Shown here: positions 62,304 through 64,000 of the stretch, piece by piece | Layout: the number at the start of each line of letters is the position of its first letter | How positions within the stretch are numbered: the stretch's first letter is position 1 | Assembly (NCBI RefSeq): GCF_000732725.1 | Contig: NZ_JPNB01000001.1 | Location: 868,001 to 932,000, forward strand | DNA: 64,000 nt | Direction: 5' to 3' | Origin: Kineothrix alysoides | GTDB taxonomy: Bacteria; Bacillota; Clostridia; Lachnospirales; Lachnospiraceae | Position numbers and translations under genes: made by a program | The notes under the pieces: generated by a model | Database searches by the model: none | Told to the model about the DNA's origin: nothing | Seen by the model: the letters and a program-made list of their open reading frames with translations, nothing else

Positions 62304-62672
62304 GTGAAAACAATAATCCCCAACCTATTCATCGAAAATACTATGGAGAACCTGAATTATTATCAGGGCATTTTTGGAGGCGAAATTAAAAATACCGTTC
62401 CTTCCCATGAAAATCCTGAAAGATTGATGCACGCAGAACTCTATATCAATGAAAATTGCGTTCTGTTTTTTGGCGACAGGGAAAAATCGGACAAGCCTAA
62501 CGATACCATTCATGTTTATGTTAAATTGGAAACTGACGAGGAAATACAGAAGATATATGATAATCTAAAGACTACCAGTACGGTAGGCTATGAACTTCAA
62601 AAGACCTTTTGGGGCAGTCTGCACGCTATGCTTACCGATAAGAACGGAATTATATGGGACTTGGACAAATAA
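62304..62672 (+). CDS. VOC family protein (PhnB-like)
   Basis: This 122-aa protein has the vicinal-oxygen-chelate fold of PhnB-type proteins: PNLFIENTMENLNYYQGIFGGEI, HAELYINENCVLFFGD and LQKTFWGSLHAMLTDKNGIIWDLDK. The family includes glyoxalases and antibiotic-binding proteins; many PhnB-like members have no known reaction. AAGGAGAATG precedes the start. It is the last gene before a strong terminator. Confidence 0.88.
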   Translation: MKTIIPNLFIENTMENLNYYQGIFGGEIKNTVPSHENPERLMHAELYINENCVLFFGDREKSDKPNDTIHVYVKLETDEEIQKIYDNLKTTSTVGYELQKTFWGSLHAMLTDKNGIIWDLDK

Positions 62673-62748
62673 TTATAAAAAAGCAATATCATACGGCAAA
62701 TAAAAAAGCCATGATATGATATATATTTTCATATGTATTTCCCGATTA

Positions 62749-62797
62749 AAACGACGGCTTTGATTTTTTTACTTCAAAGCCGCCGTTTCATTTTCTT
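62749..62797. terminator. Intrinsic terminator after the VOC gene
   Basis: AACG-A-CGGCTTTGA pairs with TCAAAGCCG-C-CGTT, followed by TTTCATTTTC. Confidence 0.85.
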
Positions 62798-62875
62798 ATA
62801 AATTATGTTGAAAAAAAGGAAAGTAAAGGTAATTTTTTTCCATAAAATTATAAGATATTTAATTTATAAAAAGTG

Positions 62876-62904
62876 TTGACAATATATAAAATCGATAATA
62901 TACT
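62876..62904 (+). promoter_or_regulatory. Promoter of the second ABC permease operon
   Basis: TTGACA (62876-62881), 17-nt spacer, TATACT (62899-62904). The transcript would have a leader of about 125 nt with a small hairpin (CCTAT-AGACTTG-ATAGG) and GC-rich pairing around 62935-62965; I match it to no known riboswitch. Confidence 0.75.
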
Positions 62905-63037
62905 AAACCTATAGACTTGATAGGAATTGATTTTGGCCGTGTGACACCGCGGAAAGAGCCGAAAGATGGAAAGCAGGTACGAGCATATATATGCTTCTTT
63001 TTTTGCGCCGAAACGAGAGGGAGAAGGAGAAAGACAG

Positions 63038-63715
63038 ATGGATTTGGAATTTATGAGAACGCATTTGCCGCTTTATACCGAGGCGGCATGGCTGACCTTG
63101 AGAATAGCTGCCATGGGAATCCTGCTGGCATTTTTGATCGGGCTGGTTACAAGCATAACAAAATACTTGAAGATACCGGTACTGACACAGATAGCAAATG
63201 TTTATATAGAACTATCGAGAAATACTCCGCTTTTGATACAGTTGTTTTTTCTATATTTTGGCCTTCCCAAACTGGGAGTAGTACTTAGCTCAGAAAGCTG
63301 TGGGATTATCGGACTGGCGTTTTTAGGAGGCAGCTACATGTCGGAGGCGTTTCGTTCAGGACTGGATAATGTGGCGCAGATACAGACGCAGTCGGGACTA
63401 AGCCTGGGCTTTACAAACAGCCAAATATTCCGGCATATCATACTACCGCAGGCAGTGTCCACTTCTGTACCTCTGTTTTGTGCAAATGTCATTTTTTTGA
63501 TAAAAGAAACTTCGGTGTTCAGCGCGGTAGCGCTGGCGGATTTAATGTTTGTAGCAAAGGATTTGATCGGTATTTATTACAAGACGGATGAAGCGTTGTT
63601 CATGCTGGTATCAGCTTATCTGGTAATTCTGCTTCCGATATCTGTTATTGCATCATTCATAGAAAGGAGAGTACGCTATGCAGGATTTGGGGATACAAGT
63701 GCTGTTTCAGGGTAG
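63038..63715 (+). CDS. Amino acid ABC transporter permease (third in window)
   Basis: This 225-aa HisM-type permease has about five helices and the motifs NTPLLIQLFFLYFGLPK and the EAA-like loop SGLDNVAQIQTQSGLSLGFTNSQIFRHIILPQA. GAGAGGGAGAAGGAG precedes ATG 63038; the open frame from 62966 is inside the leader. It overlaps the next permease gene by 38 nt and belongs to a separate importer from the one at 40-46 kb. Confidence 0.9.
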   Translation: MDLEFMRTHLPLYTEAAWLTLRIAAMGILLAFLIGLVTSITKYLKIPVLTQIANVYIELSRNTPLLIQLFFLYFGLPKLGVVLSSESCGIIGLAFLGGSYMSEAFRSGLDNVAQIQTQSGLSLGFTNSQIFRHIILPQAVSTSVPLFCANVIFLIKETSVFSAVALADLMFVAKDLIGIYYKTDEALFMLVSAYLVILLPISVIASFIERRVRYAGFGDTSAVSG

Positions 63716-64000
63716 GAATTTTATAAGGCTGTGGGAAGGCCTATGGGTAACCCTTCGCATAGCGGTAATCTCTATGGCGTTTTCCGTTTTGCTTGGCTTC
63801 TTTTTAGGAATGGTCATGACGATGCACAATAGGGCGGTGCGATGTATTACGAGGCTTTATCTGGAAACTGTCAGAATTTTACCTCAGTTGGTTCTGCTCT
63901 TCCTCGTATATTTCGGTGCAGCGAAACATTTAGGAATCAATATGTCCGGTGAGACAGCAGCCATTATTGTGTTCACCTTTTGGGGAACTGCGGAAATGGG
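63678..64000 (+). CDS. Amino acid ABC transporter permease, 5' part (cut by window end)
   Basis: The first 107 codons of a second permease run off the window. AAAGGAGA precedes ATG 63678. The start MQDLGIQVLFQGRNF, then LWVTLRIAVISMAFSVLLGF and VRILPQLVLLFLVYFGAAK match the family. It pairs with the preceding permease; the ATPase and binding protein are expected downstream. Confidence 0.88.
   Translation, partial: MQDLGIQVLFQGRNFIRLWEGLWVTLRIAVISMAFSVLLGFFLGMVMTMHNRAVRCITRLYLETVRILPQLVLLFLVYFGAAKHLGINMSGETAAIIVFTFWGTAEM

Overview
The window looks like a chromosome segment of an anaerobic, low-GC Firmicute, most likely a member of the Lachnospiraceae. This rests on gene content (a DUF5688 protein, NADP-type gdhA, a yqeG-aroE-aroK-aroQ-efp order, small lineage-type proteins), consensus sigma-A promoters, AGGAGG ribosome binding sites and many intrinsic terminators. 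No database search was possible, so the assignment is by recognition only. Almost every gene is on the + strand.

Bases 1-16,172 are ordinary chromosome: a translationally coupled shikimate block (yqeG, aroE, aroK, aroQ), efp, tRNA-Arg(CCG), an SH3-domain membrane protein, a Gfo/Idh oxidoreductase, gdhA behind a leader that matches the ANTAR dual-hexaloop antiterminator, a type I holin-like toxin with a probable antisense RNA, a soluble chemotaxis-type receptor, an rluF-like gene, ligA and metA.

Bases 16,136-31,757 are an AT-rich integrated element. An 18-bp direct repeat of the metA 3' end marks both borders, and the right end carries a Tn916-type excisionase and integrase. The cargo is a defence island: AbiEi/AbiEii, a type I restriction system (HsdR, HsdM, HsdS), a Septu-like ATPase/HNH pair, an unknown gene and a frame-disrupted DUF2971-like gene. 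Its left end is dense in unexplained repeats, including six imperfect palindromes on a strict 32-bp period, a large inverted repeat, and repeated GGAATTTCC boxes.

Bases 31,758-39,556 return to chromosome-like genes: an XRE regulator with a peptide deformylase, MarR with an MFS exporter, a CPBP protease, tcdA, and a rhodanese-TtcA fusion.

Bases 39,557-49,450 are the most unusual part. A YezD-like small protein and a tRNA-Cys precede a compact operon-like run encoding a polar amino acid ABC importer, two nitrogenase component-1-like subunits, a PLP-dependent Cys/Met-metabolism enzyme, a NifX/NafY-like cofactor-binding protein and an altered iron-sulfur serine-dehydratase-like protein. There is no NifH or NifB in the window. 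The D-like subunit keeps the cofactor Cys ligand but has Val where the His ligand should be. The cluster is bounded by imperfect direct repeats of the ttcA 3' end, which suggests insertion as a unit. The content points to reductive or eliminative handling of a sulfur-containing amino acid, not nitrogen fixation.

Bases 49,594-64,000 hold a TetR regulator and oleate hydratase, a second TetR with a newly noticed 57-aa Cys-rich protein, a copper-handling region (HMA-TauE/SafE-cupredoxin fusion, 33-aa membrane peptide, DUF2318 lipoprotein, HxlR regulator, CopA, CopZ, two-component system), a VOC protein, and the start of a second amino acid ABC permease operon that runs off the end.
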